Assembly: GCA_964564625.1 (NCBI GenBank)
Contig: CAZMBE010000016.1
Span: forward strand, 1 to 64,000
DNA: 64,000 bases
Direction of reading: 5' to 3'
Source: UBA2185 sp964564625
Lineage (GTDB): Bacteria; Desulfobacterota; Syntrophia; Syntrophales; UBA2185
The notes beneath the pieces are model-generated. The model worked only from the letters and a program-made list of their open reading frames with translations, was not told the DNA's origin and ran no database searches. Made by a program: the position numbers and the translations under genes. Shown here in pieces: positions 62,089-64,000 of the stretch. Each line of letters opens with the position of its first letter. Within the stretch, counting starts at the first letter, position 1.

Positions 62089-64000
62089 ACGCATCTCCTG
62101 ACTTTGACTGCACATCCCTTGTATTCCGGTATCTTCGCGACAGGGTCGAATGCCGGGTTGGTAAGCAGGTTTACGGGCGCTTCGTGGAAGTGGAAGGTGG
62201 TAAAGACAACTTTTCTTGGCACCCTTCCGGTAACTTCCGCCCTGGCTTTTATGGAGCCCCGGCGAGACGTGAGTTCCACCATGTCATTGCTCCTTACTCC
62301 CAGCCTCTTTGCGTCATCGGGATTGATTTCCACGAGCGGCGCCGGAGCTTCCCTTTCCAGAACGCTGATGCGCCGGGTCATGGTACCGGTATGGTACTGG
62401 TAGTAAATGCGTCCCGTTGTGAGCACAAAGTCGTACTCCTCATCCGGCACTTCCGCGAGGGGTTTGAAGTCACAGGGGAGAAACGTCCCCAGCCCCTTGC
62501 TGAATCTGTCCCTGTGGAGATAGGGAGTACCCGGGTGTTCCTCGTTCGGGCAGGGCCACTGAATGCCGTGGCATTTTTCCAGCCTCTTGTAGGTGATACC
62601 CGCATATGATGGCGTGAGGGCATTGATTTCCTTCATGATATCGCGAGGAGAGCCGCAATTCATGGGATAGCCCGCAAGACGGCTTACCTCAGCAATGATC
62701 TCCCAGTCAGCCCTGGCAAGTCCAGGAGGCGATACGGCTTTTTTCAGGAGCTGCACCCTTCTTTCCGTATTGGAAAAAGTTCCTTCCTTTTCGGCAAATG
62801 ACGCGGCGGGAAGCACCACATCGGCCCGAGACGCCGTTTCCGTGAGGAAAATATCCTGCACGACGAGAAATTCAAGACTGGAAAAGGCATGCTCAATATG
62901 AGATGTGTCCGGGTCGCTCATCATGGGATTTTCCCCCATTATATAGAGGGCTTTGACATCACCTTTGCTGGCAGCCGTGATCATATCCGTGATGGTCAAA
63001 CCGACTTTATCATCAAGCCCCTGGACGCCCCAGGCATCTTCAAACTTCTTTTTGTTGTTGGGATCAGCGACCGGCTGATATCCGCTGTACACATTGGGGA
63101 GCGCCCCCATATCGCAGGCGCCCTGGACATTGTTCTGCCCTCTCAGGGGATTGACGCCCGTGGACGGCCTGCCTATGTGTCCCGTCAGCATGGCAAGGTT
63201 CGCGCAGGATTTCACATTGTCGGTGCCTGTCGTATGCTGGGTTATCCCCATGCAGTACACGATCATGGCCTTGTCCGCTCTCGCGTACATCCGCGCCGCC
63301 TCCTCCAGGTCATGGGCGGCGATGCCGGATATCCTCTCCACGACACGCGGGGTATAGCGGCTGATTACAGATTTCAACTGATCGAATCCTTCCGTGCGTG
63401 ATTCGACAAACTCCTTATCATAGAGATCTTCCTCGATAATGATATTCATTAAGCCGTTCAACACGGCCACATCGGTGCCGATGTTCTGCCTCAGGTGCAG
63501 GTCGGCAAACCCGGCAAGCTGGATCTCCCGCGGATCAATCAGCAGGAGTTTTGCCCCCCTTTCCTTCGCGTTGATGATGCGGGATCCAATCAACGGGTGC
63601 TGCGCTGTCGTATTTGAACCTGTCACAAGAAACATATCGGCATCGTCAAATTCATTGATGGAATTCGTCATTGCCCCCGAACCGAAAGTGGCGGCCAGCC
63701 CGACCACCGTGGCGCTGTGTCAGAGCCGGGCGCAGTGATCGACATTGTTCGTGCCGAATACCGCGCGGGCCATCTTCATGAAAAGGTAGTTCTCCTCATT
63801 GGTCACTTTTGCGGAGCTGAGGAAGGCCAGGGAGCGTGGGCCATAGCGGGATTTTATTTCCAGCAACTTCTCAGAAACGATCTTTAATGCCTCGTCCCAT
63901 GAAGTCTCGACAAGGGCTCCCTGCTTCCTTACCAATGGCGTCGTGAGCCTCTCGGGAGAGTGGACGAACTCGCACGCATTCCAGCCTTTCGCGCAGAGCA
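62085..64000 (-). CDS. fdhA: Formate dehydrogenase alpha subunit, selenoprotein (5' end beyond window)
   Basis: 638 codons are visible and the gene continues past the right edge. A TGA at 63720-63722 lies in frame in VDHCARL-U-HSATVVGL, the selenocysteine position of FdhH-type formate dehydrogenases (VDCCARVUHGPS in E. coli). The frame is open on both sides. Further parts are CAKGWNACEFVH, molybdopterin-binding DADMFLVTGSNTTAQHP and the C-terminal domain. The enzyme oxidises formate to CO2 with a Mo/W-bis-MGD and an Fe-S cluster. The coupled Fe-S gene lies downstream. Confidence 0.93.
63696..63717 (-). promoter_or_regulatory. Probable SECIS element for fdhA
   Basis: CAGC and GCTG pair, then CC and GG with one bulged G, closing a 9-base loop ACGGTGGTC that ends in GGTC. 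The loop GGTC begins 14 bases after the TGA. It is weaker than the prxU hairpin, but within the range of bacterial elements. Confidence 0.55.

Noticed and set aside
1..64000. CRISPR arrays, tRNA or rRNA genes, prophage
   Set aside because: No regularly spaced direct repeats, no cloverleaf or rRNA-like stretches, and no phage structural genes were seen by eye.

Overview
The window looks like a scaffolded draft from an anaerobic, probably syntrophic or sulfate-reducer-like Desulfobacterota (former Deltaproteobacteria). The reasons are two Glu-bearing CoA-transferase pairs, an acyl-CoA dehydrogenase, a selenocysteine formate dehydrogenase, a selenocysteine peroxiredoxin, FeoAB, ferredoxin-carrying MinD-type ATPases, a pyruvoyl arginine decarboxylase and many two-component regulators. 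This is inferred from gene content; no rRNA or tRNA was seen. A run of 100 N at 15166-15265 is an assembly gap that breaks two genes.

Layout. 1-9.5 kb: acetolactate synthase with an unusual Cys-rich insert, lipoprotein and envelope genes, a zinc metallopeptidase, an acyl-CoA dehydrogenase, and a membrane-anchored transglycosylase gene that reads as three broken pieces. 9.5-22 kb: a lipoprotein, then flavodoxin/ferredoxin, cyclic-2,3-diphosphoglycerate-synthetase-like GTPase and carbamate kinase genes; a gap-interrupted isochorismatase-like gene and Kef-type antiporter; a universal stress protein; and an ornithine cyclodeaminase-like (TIGR00300) protein, a class III aminotransferase and a ThiF/MoeB-like enzyme. 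22-31 kb: two CoA-transferase operons flanking two ~60% similar copies of an unrecognised protein and several very small Cys-rich proteins; an IS3-type OrfA remnant closes this part.

31-44 kb is the most coherent block. A PAS/LuxR regulator and a Fur repressor are followed by three near-identical Fur boxes placed before small DUF5320-like and unrecognised proteins. Next come two NifX/MTH1175-like proteins, two ferredoxin-MinD ATPases, an Mrp ATPase, FmdB and NifU-like proteins, FeoA, FeoB and a pyruvoyl-dependent arginine decarboxylase. The NifX + 2 MinD-ferredoxin + Mrp set resembles the Desulfovibrio orange-protein (ORP) genes, here placed inside an iron-uptake, Fur-controlled locus. Remnants of NifX, FeoA and the coiled-coil gene show repeated local duplication and decay.

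44-53 kb: a CoA-disulfide-reductase/rhodanese flavoprotein next to a peroxiredoxin whose peroxidatic residue is encoded by an in-frame TGA with a textbook SECIS hairpin; TrmO, a radical SAM protein, a CDF transporter fused to a NifX domain, a ZIP transporter, a DUF1847 protein, and several gene fragments. 53-64 kb: a sensory cluster (receiver-kinase hybrid, two single-receiver proteins, NtrC-type regulator, Cache-HAMP kinase), a thiolase-like enzyme, and an Fe-S protein translationally coupled to a selenocysteine formate dehydrogenase that runs off the right edge.
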